From positions 1 to 64,000 of the forward strand of contig CAZFEK010000003.1 in assembly GCA_964517465.1 (NCBI GenBank): DNA of 64,000 nt, in the 5' to 3' direction. How positions within the stretch are numbered: the stretch's first letter is position 1; every line of letters starts with the position of its first letter. Positions 36,429 through 44,633 of the stretch are shown piece after piece. Under the pieces are notes generated by a model. The model was not told the origin of the DNA, searched no databases, and worked only from the letters and a program-made list of their open reading frames with translations. The position numbers were made by a program, and so were the translations under genes. Source of the stretch: JACPUX01 sp964517465. GTDB lineage: Bacteria; Pseudomonadota; Gammaproteobacteria; Burkholderiales; Casimicrobiaceae.

Positions 36429-36860
36429 CTACAAGGCCCAAGGCAGCTCATAGCTGACCACGCGCTGTTCCGCGCGCTCCCGAACCGCGTCGGGCAAGGG
36501 GCAGGACTTCCGCGCCCGGGTGTCAAGAAACACGCCGGTGAGCAGGGTGATGGCGGAAACTTCATCGGTCTCGGCGTTTTTCATTTCGTGGACGAACCGG
36601 AGCGTCTTTTCCCGCACTTCGATCGCACCGGTGCGCACGAACACCGTGTCTCCCGCGTGCAGTTCACGGCGATAGGCGATGCGCTGGTCCACCGCCGCCA
36701 TGCCGCGATGCTCGGCGCGCAGAAAAGCCGGGCTCAGGCCCAGGCCGGAAAAGAAGTTCCAGGTGCCTTCGTCGAATTTGCCCACGTACCACATCACATT
36801 CATGTGCCCCATGTGGTCGCAGTGCCAGGGATAGACGGTGCCGCGATAGGTTTCGATCAT
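36429..36860 (-). CDS. Acyl-CoA thioesterase, hotdog fold (4HBT/YbgC type)
   Basis: A 143-residue single hotdog-fold protein. It begins YRGTVYPWHCDHMGHMNVMWYVGKFDEG, with the Asp/His catalytic region characteristic of the 4-hydroxybenzoyl-CoA thioesterase family (the Asp of HCDHMGHMN). It would hydrolyse an acyl-CoA to acid and CoA, perhaps relieving CoA sequestration when branched-chain intermediates build up. ATG 36860 was selected because the conserved sequence begins at once; the frame is open for 35 codons further but without homology. It is followed after 23 bases by the thiolase gene. Confidence 0.85.
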   Translation of the reverse strand: MIETYRGTVYPWHCDHMGHMNVMWYVGKFDEGTWNFFSGLGLSPAFLRAEHRGMAAVDQRIAYRRELHAGDTVFVRTGAIEVREKTLRFVHEMKNAETDEVSAITLLTGVFLDTRARKSCPLPDAVRERAEQRVVSYELPWAL

Positions 36861-37061
36861 GGCGTTTCGATCAACCAGTCCTGAACTCTTCACATTCCCG
36901 GAGAAGAATTGACTCGAAGAGATGAGTTTGTGGAACACACAAGGGGCTTCTCCCTTTGTTGGCAAAGCGCTCGTTGGCCGCTTGCTGCCGACGGGCGATC
37001 CTTCTTGGTTCCGGCTTGTCCGGCTCAGTATGAACTGCCGGAAATTCCCAACCAGGCTCCA

Positions 37062-38228
37062 TCAAGCGGTCTCCCCGAAGAGTTCGCGGCCAATGAGCAT
37101 TCGGCGAATTTCGGAGGTTCCCGCCCCAATCTCGTAGAGCTTGGCATCGCGCCACAACCGCCCGGTGGGATACTCGTTGATGTAGCCATTGCCTCCGAGG
37201 CACTGGATGGCCTCGCCCGCCATCCAAGTTGCCTTTTCGGCGGCGTAGAGGATGGCCCCGGCGGCGTCCTTGCGCGTGGTTTGGCTGCGATCACAGGCGG
37301 CACCGACGGCGTAGACATAGGCTTTGCAGGCATTGAGCGTGGTGTACATGTCGGCGATCTTGCCTTGCATGAGCTGGAATTCGCCGATCGATTGGCCGAA
37401 CTGCCGACGCTCATGAATGTAGGGCAAGACGACGTCCATGCACGCATCCATGATTCCCAGCGGACCAGCGGCCAGCACCGCGCGCTCGTAATCGAGGCCG
37501 CTCATCAAGACATTGACGCCGCGCCCCACGGCGCCCAGCACGTTTTCCTCCGGCACTTCACAGTCTTGGAACACCAATTCACCCGTGTGCGAACCGCGCA
37601 TGCCGAGTTTGTCCAGCTTTTGCGCCACCGAAAAGCCCTTCATTCCTTTTTCGATCAAGAATGCGGTAATGCCGCGCGGGCCGGCACTGAGGTCGGTCTT
37701 GGCGTAAACCACCAGGGTATCCGCGTCGGGACCGTTGGTGATCCACATTTTGGTGCCGTTGAGGATATAGCGATCGCCGCGCTGTTCGGCCCGAAGTTTC
37801 ATGCTCACCACATCCGATCCCGCGTTGGGCTCGCTCATCGCCAGCGCGCCGACATGTTCGCCAGAAATGAGTTTGGGGAGGTAACGGCTCTTCTGCGCCT
37901 CGCTGCCGTTGCGCCGGATCTGGTTGACGCAGAGGTTCGAGTGCGCGCCGTAGGACAGGCCCACCGAAGCGGAGGCCCGGCTGATCTCTTGCATCGCAAC
38001 GATATGCGCAAGATAACCCATCTGAGTGCCGCCGTACTGCTCCTCGACGGTGATGCCCAGCAGGCCGAGGTCTCCCATCTTGCGCCAGAGGTCCATGGGG
38101 AATTGGTCGCTGCGGTCGATTTCCGCGGCGCGAGGCGTGATTTCTTTTTGCGCAAAATCCATAACCGCTTCGCGCAACATGTCGATGGTTTCGCCCAGGG
38201 CGAAATTCAGGCTGGGATAACTGATCAC
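37062..38228 (-). CDS. liuA: Isovaleryl-CoA dehydrogenase
   Basis: A 388-residue acyl-CoA dehydrogenase that oxidises isovaleryl-CoA to 3-methylcrotonyl-CoA. The diagnostic feature is the catalytic base Glu248 in GLDYERAVLAAGPLG, the isovaleryl position, while the usual short-chain Glu is replaced by Gly in YEIGAGTSEIRR. The signature ALAMSEPNAGSDV is also present. Translation likely starts at a GTG (38228) with GGAG eight bases before it; the longer frame has no homology. It follows the PaaI-like thioesterase by 17 bases and leads the catabolic part of the operon. Also known as ivd. Confidence 0.94.
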   Translation of the reverse strand: MISYPSLNFALGETIDMLREAVMDFAQKEITPRAAEIDRSDQFPMDLWRKMGDLGLLGITVEEQYGGTQMGYLAHIVAMQEISRASASVGLSYGAHSNLCVNQIRRNGSEAQKSRYLPKLISGEHVGALAMSEPNAGSDVVSMKLRAEQRGDRYILNGTKMWITNGPDADTLVVYAKTDLSAGPRGITAFLIEKGMKGFSVAQKLDKLGMRGSHTGELVFQDCEVPEENVLGAVGRGVNVLMSGLDYERAVLAAGPLGIMDACMDVVLPYIHERRQFGQSIGEFQLMQGKIADMYTTLNACKAYVYAVGAACDRSQTTRKDAAGAILYAAEKATWMAGEAIQCLGGNGYINEYPTGRLWRDAKLYEIGAGTSEIRRMLIGRELFGETA

Positions 38229-38245
38229 CTTGTTCTCCGGTTCAA

Positions 38246-38704
38246 TCAGGCGGGATCGTGCCGGCCATGGATGGCCATCAAGGTCTGCTGCATCAAAGCG
38301 CATAGTGTACGCCGCCCACCCTTCTCGACGTAGACTTCGGCGGCGCTGACGCTCAGGGTGCGGCCCGGTTTAACCACTCTTCCCTGAGCGATCAGCAACT
38401 CCCCTTCCGCGGGCGCCAAGAGATTGATTTTGTATTCGGCGGTGAGAATGCTGGCTTCGGCGGCCATCAAGGTGTAGGCCGCATATCCGCCCGCGGTGTC
38501 GGCCAGCATACCGACCATGCCGCCGTGGAAATAGCCGTGCTGCTGCGTAATCTCCGGCCGGAAGGGCAGCCTCAGTTCGCAATGGCCGGGGCTGAGGGCA
38601 CCGATTTGTATGCCCAGAAAGGCCATGGCGCCCTGGCGGGCGAAGCTTCGGCGGACTCGGGCATCGAAATCGGGGTCGCGGGGATCGAAATTGAGATCGC
38701 GCAT
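38246..38704 (-). CDS. PaaI-family acyl-CoA thioesterase (hotdog fold)
   Basis: A 152-residue hotdog-fold thioesterase. The motif QQHGYFHGGMVGMLADTAGG contains the conserved HGG and the Asp of the PaaI family, which hydrolyse acyl- or phenylacetyl-CoA thioesters. The start (38704) has GGGAG seven bases before it. It is the first gene behind the palindromic operator and may prevent trapping of CoA during leucine or fatty-acid use. True substrate unknown. Confidence 0.87.
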   Translation of the reverse strand: MRDLNFDPRDPDFDARVRRSFARQGAMAFLGIQIGALSPGHCELRLPFRPEITQQHGYFHGGMVGMLADTAGGYAAYTLMAAEASILTAEYKINLLAPAEGELLIAQGRVVKPGRTLSVSAAEVYVEKGGRRTLCALMQQTLMAIHGRHDPA

Positions 38705-38738
38705 GTTTTAGCTCCCGAAATCGGTACCAGGGAGGCTT

Positions 38739-38767
38739 ATGGTAATTGACGTTTACGTAAACGTCAA
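38739..38767 (-). promoter_or_regulatory. Promoter with a perfect 22-bp palindromic operator (LiuR-type)
   Basis: The palindrome occupies 38746-38767 with half-site TTGACGTTTAC, exactly repeated in inverse. On the minus strand its first six bases (TTGACG) form a good -35; 17 bases later TACCAT (38744-38739) can be the -10. The operator therefore covers the -35 and the spacer, the usual MerR-family position. It drives the eleven-gene leucine operon and lies between it and the MerR gene. The half-site agrees with what is known of LiuR boxes in proteobacteria, as far as I recall them. Confidence 0.8.
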
Positions 38768-38948
38768 CTGAGTGAGCACCATCCTGCGGCCGGAGAATTC
38801 ACTCCCGTCTTGGTCGCATCCGAAAGCCGCCCGGCCCTGAGTGACGGGGATTCCTCGCCACAAGTTCGAGTGGGGCCTGGGGCCCCTGGGGTAGGCTTGG
38901 TCTCGATCACCCGCGCCGCGAACGGCGGGGCTTACGCTCGACCCTTGG

Positions 38949-39347
38949 TCAATGCCCGGCCTGTCTCGAAAGCAGCTTTCGGCACTGGGCTTCGAGGGTA
39001 TCGATCTCCTGGAGCACCGCGTCGATGTCTTCCCTTTGCTGCGCCAAGCTGCGCCGGCGCTCGGCCAGGCTGGCGAGGAAACGTTCCAGTTGCCGCTTCT
39101 CGCCCTCGGTCGCTTCGTAAAGATCGAGGAACTCCTTGATCTCGGCGAGCGAAAAACCCAGGCGCTTGCCGCGCAGGATCAGCCGGATGCGGACCCGTTC
39201 CCGGTTGCCGTAGACCCGATTTCGCCCTACGCGACCCGGCGCAAGCAAGCCCTGGTCCTCGTAAAAGCGGATGGTGCGGGTGGTTAAATCGAACTCCCGA
39301 GCCAGATCGGAAATGGTGTAGGTCTTTGCAGGTAGGGGGGTGTTCAT
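38949..39347 (-). CDS. liuR: MerR-family regulator, LiuR-like
   Basis: A 132-residue MerR-type transcription factor. The winged helix-turn-helix starts TYTISDLAREFDLTTRTIRFYEDQGLL, then GNRERVRIRLILRGKRLGFSLAEIKEFLDLY, and ends in a coiled-coil dimer helix (about 80-125). The closing Cys in EAQCRKLL may bear on ligand or metal but is not decisive. Its position right before the liu operon, with the palindrome between, matches LiuR, which represses branched-chain and fatty-acid breakdown genes until a CoA-ester inducer appears. The start could be two codons upstream (39353). Confidence 0.87.
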   Translation of the reverse strand: MNTPLPAKTYTISDLAREFDLTTRTIRFYEDQGLLAPGRVGRNRVYGNRERVRIRLILRGKRLGFSLAEIKEFLDLYEATEGEKRQLERFLASLAERRRSLAQQREDIDAVLQEIDTLEAQCRKLLSRQAGH

Positions 39348-39500
39348 GGCCATAGCGCGGGCTGGTGCCGCCCAAGATAGCACAAACCTCCTGTCGACCA
39401 TCAGGTCGGTGATCAGCCTTTGTCCAGTAATGGTTTGGGGTCATTTTTCTCGGTCCGGGACGCGCATTGGCCCTTGACACCATGGGGCCCTTGTCGGACG

Positions 39501-40601
39501 ATGCTGCTTTGCAGCAAAACTAGGCCTGCGCCTGGCCCTCCCGTGCTTGTCCACGCTTCCCCTCCCGCGCCCGCGCTTACTTTTCCACATCCCCGTCCGC
39601 CCGGCATCGGAGCGATCGAGCCCGTTGCTCCCGGCGTGTATTGGCTGCGCCTGCCCTTGCCGTTCGCCTTGGATCACATCAACGTCTGGCTGCTGCGCGA
39701 TGGCGCGGGCTGGACTCTGGTCGACTGCGGGCTAGGCGACCCTGCTACCAGCACCATTTGGAGGGAATACGCTGCGGTGTGGTTGGAGAACCTGCCGCTG
39801 CACCGCATCCTGGTGACACACTGCCACCCCGATCATGTGGGACAAGCGCAGCACTTGGCAGAGGCTCATGGGGCACCGATTTGGATAACTCAAGGCGAAT
39901 ACCTCAGTGCCCATGCAATGCGCGACGAAAGCGCCGGCTTCGGGGTATCGCCCTTGCTCGCTTTTTTTGCGCGCCATGGCATGGCTGAGCAAGAGATCGA
40001 GGGTCTGCGCAAACGTGGGAATCGGTATCGCCTGGGTGTGCCTGAGGTTCCACGGCAATACCATCGTCTGGTGGACGGAGAGGAATTGAGCATAGACGGA
40101 CGCGTTTGGCGCGTCATCGTCGGGCTCGGCCATTCGCCCGAGCACGTTTCTCTTCACTGCGAGGAATTGGCGGTCCTGATCTCCGGGGACATGCTGCTGC
40201 CTAAGATTACGACCAACGTCAGCGTTTGGCCCACCGAGCCCGAGGCCGATCCGCTCGGGCGCTTTCTGCGATCGATCGAGCGCTTCGCTGGCCTTGCTCC
40301 GCAGACCTTGGTGCTTCCTTCGCACGGTCTTCCGTTTCGCGGCATCTGCACCCGTATTGCGCAACTCAAGGCGCACCACGAGGCGCGCCTGGCAGAGCTG
40401 CTCGGCGCAATGAAGTCTGGCCCCCAGACGGCCGCCCAGCTGCGGAGCGTGTTGTTTCCGCGCGAACTCGATTTGCAACAGCTGTTTTTTGCCATGGGCG
40501 AGACCATCGCCCATCTGAACCACCTCCTTACCTCGCACCGCGCGAGCCGCCAGGACGACGGAACGCGGGTGCGTTTTTCTCGAATCGCAAAACCCGCCTG
40601 A
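39501..40601 (+). CDS. Metallo-beta-lactamase-fold hydrolase
   Basis: A 366-residue zinc hydrolase of the glyoxalase II/LACTB2-like group. The metal-binding motif is THCHPDHVGQA (a HxHxDH with Cys in the second position as read: HCHPDH), followed by the GHSPEH and ISGDMLL metal ligands. A C-terminal winged-helix segment (GPQTAAQLRSVLFP) is like that of LACTB2 proteins. The start is uncertain: ATG 39501, or a GTG at 39543 if the candidate promoter TTGACA (39474) with a weak -10 at 39497 is used. It ends 18 bases before phaC, so it is probably co-transcribed with it. Substrate unknown. Confidence 0.83.
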   Translation: MLLCSKTRPAPGPPVLVHASPPAPALTFPHPRPPGIGAIEPVAPGVYWLRLPLPFALDHINVWLLRDGAGWTLVDCGLGDPATSTIWREYAAVWLENLPLHRILVTHCHPDHVGQAQHLAEAHGAPIWITQGEYLSAHAMRDESAGFGVSPLLAFFARHGMAEQEIEGLRKRGNRYRLGVPEVPRQYHRLVDGEELSIDGRVWRVIVGLGHSPEHVSLHCEELAVLISGDMLLPKITTNVSVWPTEPEADPLGRFLRSIERFAGLAPQTLVLPSHGLPFRGICTRIAQLKAHHEARLAELLGAMKSGPQTAAQLRSVLFPRELDLQQLFFAMGETIAHLNHLLTSHRASRQDDGTRVRFSRIAKPA

Positions 40602-40619
40602 AGCCAACAAGAGGACATT

Positions 40620-42422
40620 ATGCAAGACGCCACTCCCGGCAGCGCAACGCCCGCCGACCCCGCCGCCCTGGCCCACTCCTTTGCCGACGCCGCCGAGCGA
40701 GGCGCCAAACTGATCGGTGACTTTCTCGCCAAACAGTCGCAGACCGGCAAATCGCTGGCAACGGACGAATTCGGCATCGCCAAGGTCTTCATGGAGCTGG
40801 CCTCCAAAATGATGGCCAATCCCTACAAGCTGGCGGAATCGCAGATGAACCTGTGGTGGGATTACATGTCCCTTTGGCAGAACTCGATGATGCGCATGAT
40901 GGGGCAACAAACCCGGCCGGTAGTTGAGCCGGCCAAGAACGACAAGCGTTTCAAGCACGAAGACTGGCAGGAGCACTTCCTTTTCGACTACGTCAAGCAG
41001 TCCTACCTGATCGCCGCGCGTTGGCTGCATAACTCCGTCGCGAGCGTGGAAGGCATGGACGAAGAATCCGCCAAGCGGGTCAATTTTTTCACCCGGCAGT
41101 ACATCGACGCGCTGGCGCCCTCCAACTTTGCCCTGACCAACCCCGAGGTATTCAAAGAGACCATTGCCAGCGGCGGGCAAAATCTGGTCAAGGGCTTGCA
41201 CAATCTGCTCGACGACATCGAGCGGGGCCAGGGGCAGCTGAAGATCTCCATGACCGACCCCAAGGCTTTTCAGCTGGGCGTAAACATTGCCACCACGCCG
41301 GGCAAGGTGGTGTTTCAGAACGACCTGGCGCAGCTCATCCAATACGAGCCCTCGACCAAGAAAGTTCACCAACGTCCGCTGCTGATCGTTCCTCCCTGGA
41401 TCAACAAATATTACATCCTCGATTTGCGCGAGAAGAATTCGCTCATTAAATGGGCCGTAGATCAGGGAATGACCGTGTTCGTGATTTCCTGGGTCAATCC
41501 CGACGCCGGCTTCGCCAAGAAAAATTTCGATGACTACTTGCGCGAGGGGCCGCTCGCCGCGCTCGATGCGATCGAACAAGCCACCGGCGAAAAAGAGGTC
41601 AATGCCCTAGGCTATTGCCTGGGCGGAACTTTGCTTGCTGCAACGCTGGGTTACCTGGCCGGCACCAAGAGCGACCGGGTTGCTTCCGCGAGCTTCATGA
41701 CCTCGCTGATCGATTTCTCGGAGCCCGGAGAGCTCGAGGTGTTCATCGACGAAGAGCAGGTTGCCGCACTCGAAAAGCGTATGAACGAGCGCGGCTATCT
41801 CGAAGGCTCGGAGATGGCCAACACTTTCAACATGATGCGCAGCAACGACTTGATGTGGTCTTTCGTAGTCAACAACTACCTCTTGGGTCGTGATCCTTTT
41901 CCCTTCGATCTGTTGCACTGGAACTGTGACTCCACGCGCATGCCCGCGGCCATGCACAGTTTTTATCTGCGCAACATGTACATGCACAACCTACTGCGGG
42001 TTCCGGGCGGAATCACCCTCAACGGGGTGCCCATCGACCTCGGTGACGTCAAGGTGCCGACTTATTTCGTCTCGGCGATCGAGGACCACATCGCGCCTTG
42101 GAAAACCACTTACCACGGCCCCCACATTTTGGGCGGCGCGTCCCGCTTCGTGCTCGGCGGCTCCGGCCACATCGCCGGGATGATCAACCCGCCCAGCGCG
42201 AACAAATACGGGTTTTGGACCAACGATGCCCTGCCCGAGTCACCGGATGATTGGCTCGCTGGGGCGAGGGCGCATGAAGGCTCGTGGTGGACCAACTGGC
42301 TCGAGTGGCTCAACCCCCACCTGGGCGAGCAAGTGTCTGCTCGCATTCCAGGAAAGGGCAAACTCAAGGTTCTTGAACCCGCCCCGGGCAGCTACGCCAA
42401 GTTGCGGGTCGACGGCAAATAA
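40620..42422 (+). CDS. phaC: Class I poly(3-hydroxyalkanoate) synthase
   Basis: A 600-residue PHA synthase that polymerises (R)-3-hydroxyacyl-CoA into granule polyester. The lipase-like box is GYCLGG with nucleophile Cys333; the other triad members are Asp489 (AIEDHIAPW) and His517 (GGSGHIAG). Length and the N-terminal helical domain (AQKVF-like region, DEFGIAKVFMELASKMM) fit class I synthases using short-chain substrates. AAGAGGAC before the ATG is a good ribosome site. phaA and phaB are not adjacent here, though the thiolase at 35.2-36.4 kb could supply acetoacetyl-CoA. Confidence 0.95.
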   Translation: MQDATPGSATPADPAALAHSFADAAERGAKLIGDFLAKQSQTGKSLATDEFGIAKVFMELASKMMANPYKLAESQMNLWWDYMSLWQNSMMRMMGQQTRPVVEPAKNDKRFKHEDWQEHFLFDYVKQSYLIAARWLHNSVASVEGMDEESAKRVNFFTRQYIDALAPSNFALTNPEVFKETIASGGQNLVKGLHNLLDDIERGQGQLKISMTDPKAFQLGVNIATTPGKVVFQNDLAQLIQYEPSTKKVHQRPLLIVPPWINKYYILDLREKNSLIKWAVDQGMTVFVISWVNPDAGFAKKNFDDYLREGPLAALDAIEQATGEKEVNALGYCLGGTLLAATLGYLAGTKSDRVASASFMTSLIDFSEPGELEVFIDEEQVAALEKRMNERGYLEGSEMANTFNMMRSNDLMWSFVVNNYLLGRDPFPFDLLHWNCDSTRMPAAMHSFYLRNMYMHNLLRVPGGITLNGVPIDLGDVKVPTYFVSAIEDHIAPWKTTYHGPHILGGASRFVLGGSGHIAGMINPPSANKYGFWTNDALPESPDDWLAGARAHEGSWWTNWLEWLNPHLGEQVSARIPGKGKLKVLEPAPGSYAKLRVDGK

Positions 42423-42434
42423 TAACTCTGGCTA

Positions 42435-44393
42435 CTACTTCAAACGCGCGCCTTCGATTACCCGCGACGGCTCGCCCATGGGTGCGCCGCGCGTTTCAGC
42501 GCGGCGCTCGACCCTGGCTTCGGGCTTGGAGACATGCGGTTTGTCCAGTGTCATCGGCCCCGCCGAGTGGGGGCCCGAGCTGGGTCGCGGCGCAGCCGGA
42601 GGCGCCGCGCGCATTTCCTCGACTCGCCCGGCGCCGCGCCCGCCTCCATTGGCGGACCGGGCTTCCGGCGGCATAACCGGCTTTCCGGCCGACGAGGACG
42701 GTGCCACCAAGCGCTCCTCTCTGAGCGGTCTAGGGGGCGCCTCGCGTACTCGTGCCGTTGCGCCCGATGCGCCCCCGCTGCCTCCGACGGCTTCTCGCGT
42801 CACGGCGTGAGGTCTTAGTTCGCGTGGCCCTGCCGGTACTTCCGCTCGAGTAGCGGGCGGCGCCGAAGACGCGGTATGCCGCTGGATTTCAGCGACTCCG
42901 CTGCCGCTCGTGAGCGGCTTTCCCTCTCGAACGGTGAGCGGTGCTGCGGGCGCAAGGCCCGGTCGAACGGCGTTGGCGGAACCGCTTCCTGCGGCAGTCG
43001 CCCCGCCCTGCTCGCGGACCATTCCGGGTGCTGCCGGTTTGAGCATTTGACTGGCGGGCACCACGCTCACCGCGGGCGCCGCGCCGGCGATTGCGATCGG
43101 TTTCACCGCAGGAGCAGCAGCTAGAACGGGCGCGCCGCCCAAAGCCCGCTCGGGGACGCTGACCAGGTTTTCGCGCACCGGCCGACCGCTGCCGAAAGCT
43201 GCGCCCGGAACCGAAGTAACTGCGCCCGGGACGCGCAGGTTGACGAAGTTCGTCACCGGCTGCGGCGGCTTGGCGGTGATTTCGGTGTAATTCACCACAT
43301 AGGGCCGGTTTACGCTGTGAATATACGTGGTGGAGCAGCGATAGTAAGGTCGGTAGGGATCGCGCCACCCGAGCGGCACCCAGGCAAATAGAGGTGCGCC
43401 GACACTGAAGGACCAGCCGTCACCGCCGATGAAAGTCACCAGCGCCGGCGAATAGACCGGACGCGCGGTATAACGCCCCGGCACCCAGCCCCAGCGTCCG
43501 GAGACGTGAACCCAGCGGCCATAGTGGAAAGGCGCGAAGCCCCAGGGCGCTTCATCGACCCAGGTCCAGCCCCAGGGGGAGACCCAAACCCAGCGCCCGT
43601 GTCGATAAGGAGCCCAACCCACAGCAACGCGGGCCGGATACCAGACCGCGCCGTAGGTCGCGTGGGTATGCCAACTGCCGTGGTCATCCAGGTCGCGCCA
43701 GCCGATCATCTGAGTCGAAACATAACGCGCGCTGGCGGAATGGTTGAAGCGCTGGTCTCGCGTTTCGCTCCAGCCATCGAAAGCGTCGGTGTAGTAGCCG
43801 GTGCGCAGCGCCAAAGAAGGGTAGTCTTGGCCGCTCACAGTTGCCGTCTCACCGCGGCGCACCACGGTGCTTTCCCCCGTTCGCTCCAGGGTCGCTTCGC
43901 CTTCGCGCACAACCAGCACGGTCACCGAGCGATCCTGGTTCACGTCGAGCCGATACACGCCGGGACGCAAAACGCTGACTCGCGCGTTGCCGGTGAAGAT
44001 CTCGACGATCTCGCCGGCATCCATATGACGCAGGCTAAGGATCAGCCGCCCGCTAGCCAGCATGAGGTCCACCTGGCGGTTGTCCAAACGATTGACGTGC
44101 AGATTGGTGTCGCCCGCCAGGCGCAAGAAGCCGTCGCCGAAGTCGAGTTCGGCGCGTCCGTCCCGGTCGACCCAGAGATCGTCCGCACCGGTAATCGGAT
44201 AATTCATGCCGATCGCAGCCCAGGAAGACTGCGTCGCCGAATTGCTTAGAAAAAGCTGGCCAGCGAGGTCGCTCACTCGTCCAACGCGCCCTGGCGGATC
44301 TTCATTGGCCTTTGCTGAGGCGGCCAGGAGGCAGACCACCAGCCCCAGGATACCGATCAAGGCGCGACGGCTTGCAGCGGAAAGCGAGAACAT
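42435..44393 (-). CDS. FecR-domain / DUF6600 secreted protein
   Basis: A 652-residue exported protein. A signal peptide (to about residue 30) is followed by a FecR-like beta domain (about 35-200: VGRVSDLAGQLFLS, then WVDRDGRAELDFGDG), then a Trp/Gly-rich region of short repeats (about 245-330; units like GRWVWVSPWGWTWV and GRWVHVSGRWGWVPG) of the DUF6600 type, and a long Ala/Pro/Gly-rich C-terminal tail of low complexity. A ribosome site GGAGG lies about eight bases before the ATG at 44393. The Trp-rich part may bind a cell-wall or surface polymer, but function is unknown. It converges on phaC. Confidence 0.82.
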   Translation of the reverse strand: MFSLSAASRRALIGILGLVVCLLAASAKANEDPPGRVGRVSDLAGQLFLSNSATQSSWAAIGMNYPITGADDLWVDRDGRAELDFGDGFLRLAGDTNLHVNRLDNRQVDLMLASGRLILSLRHMDAGEIVEIFTGNARVSVLRPGVYRLDVNQDRSVTVLVVREGEATLERTGESTVVRRGETATVSGQDYPSLALRTGYYTDAFDGWSETRDQRFNHSASARYVSTQMIGWRDLDDHGSWHTHATYGAVWYPARVAVGWAPYRHGRWVWVSPWGWTWVDEAPWGFAPFHYGRWVHVSGRWGWVPGRYTARPVYSPALVTFIGGDGWSFSVGAPLFAWVPLGWRDPYRPYYRCSTTYIHSVNRPYVVNYTEITAKPPQPVTNFVNLRVPGAVTSVPGAAFGSGRPVRENLVSVPERALGGAPVLAAAPAVKPIAIAGAAPAVSVVPASQMLKPAAPGMVREQGGATAAGSGSANAVRPGLAPAAPLTVREGKPLTSGSGVAEIQRHTASSAPPATRAEVPAGPRELRPHAVTREAVGGSGGASGATARVREAPPRPLREERLVAPSSSAGKPVMPPEARSANGGGRGAGRVEEMRAAPPAAPRPSSGPHSAGPMTLDKPHVSKPEARVERRAETRGAPMGEPSRVIEGARLK

Positions 44394-44633
44394 GGAACAC
44401 CTCCATCTTTGGGGAGCGCGATATGCGCCTGCAGTTTCCTCCGCTAACGCCTCGCTGAACAGTCGGTTGACGAAGAATACCCGGCCTTAGCGGCGCCCTA
44501 CCTCCCCAGAGCGCCTGCCTTGCCGAGAACGGGCGAAGAATTGAACCGCCGCGCCGGGTCGTTTTGGATTAAAATACGCCAGCTGCAAACAAGTGTTTGG
44601 AACAACCGTTTAAATCCAGCGAGGAGACTTAGA

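Noticed and set aside
38810..39139. A 109-residue plus-strand frame beside the MerR gene.
   Set aside because: It overlaps the regulatory gap and is antisense to the MerR gene; no start signal or homology.
39732..41579. A 615-residue minus-strand open frame.
   Set aside because: It lies antisense to the metallo-hydrolase and phaC, both with complete catalytic motifs.
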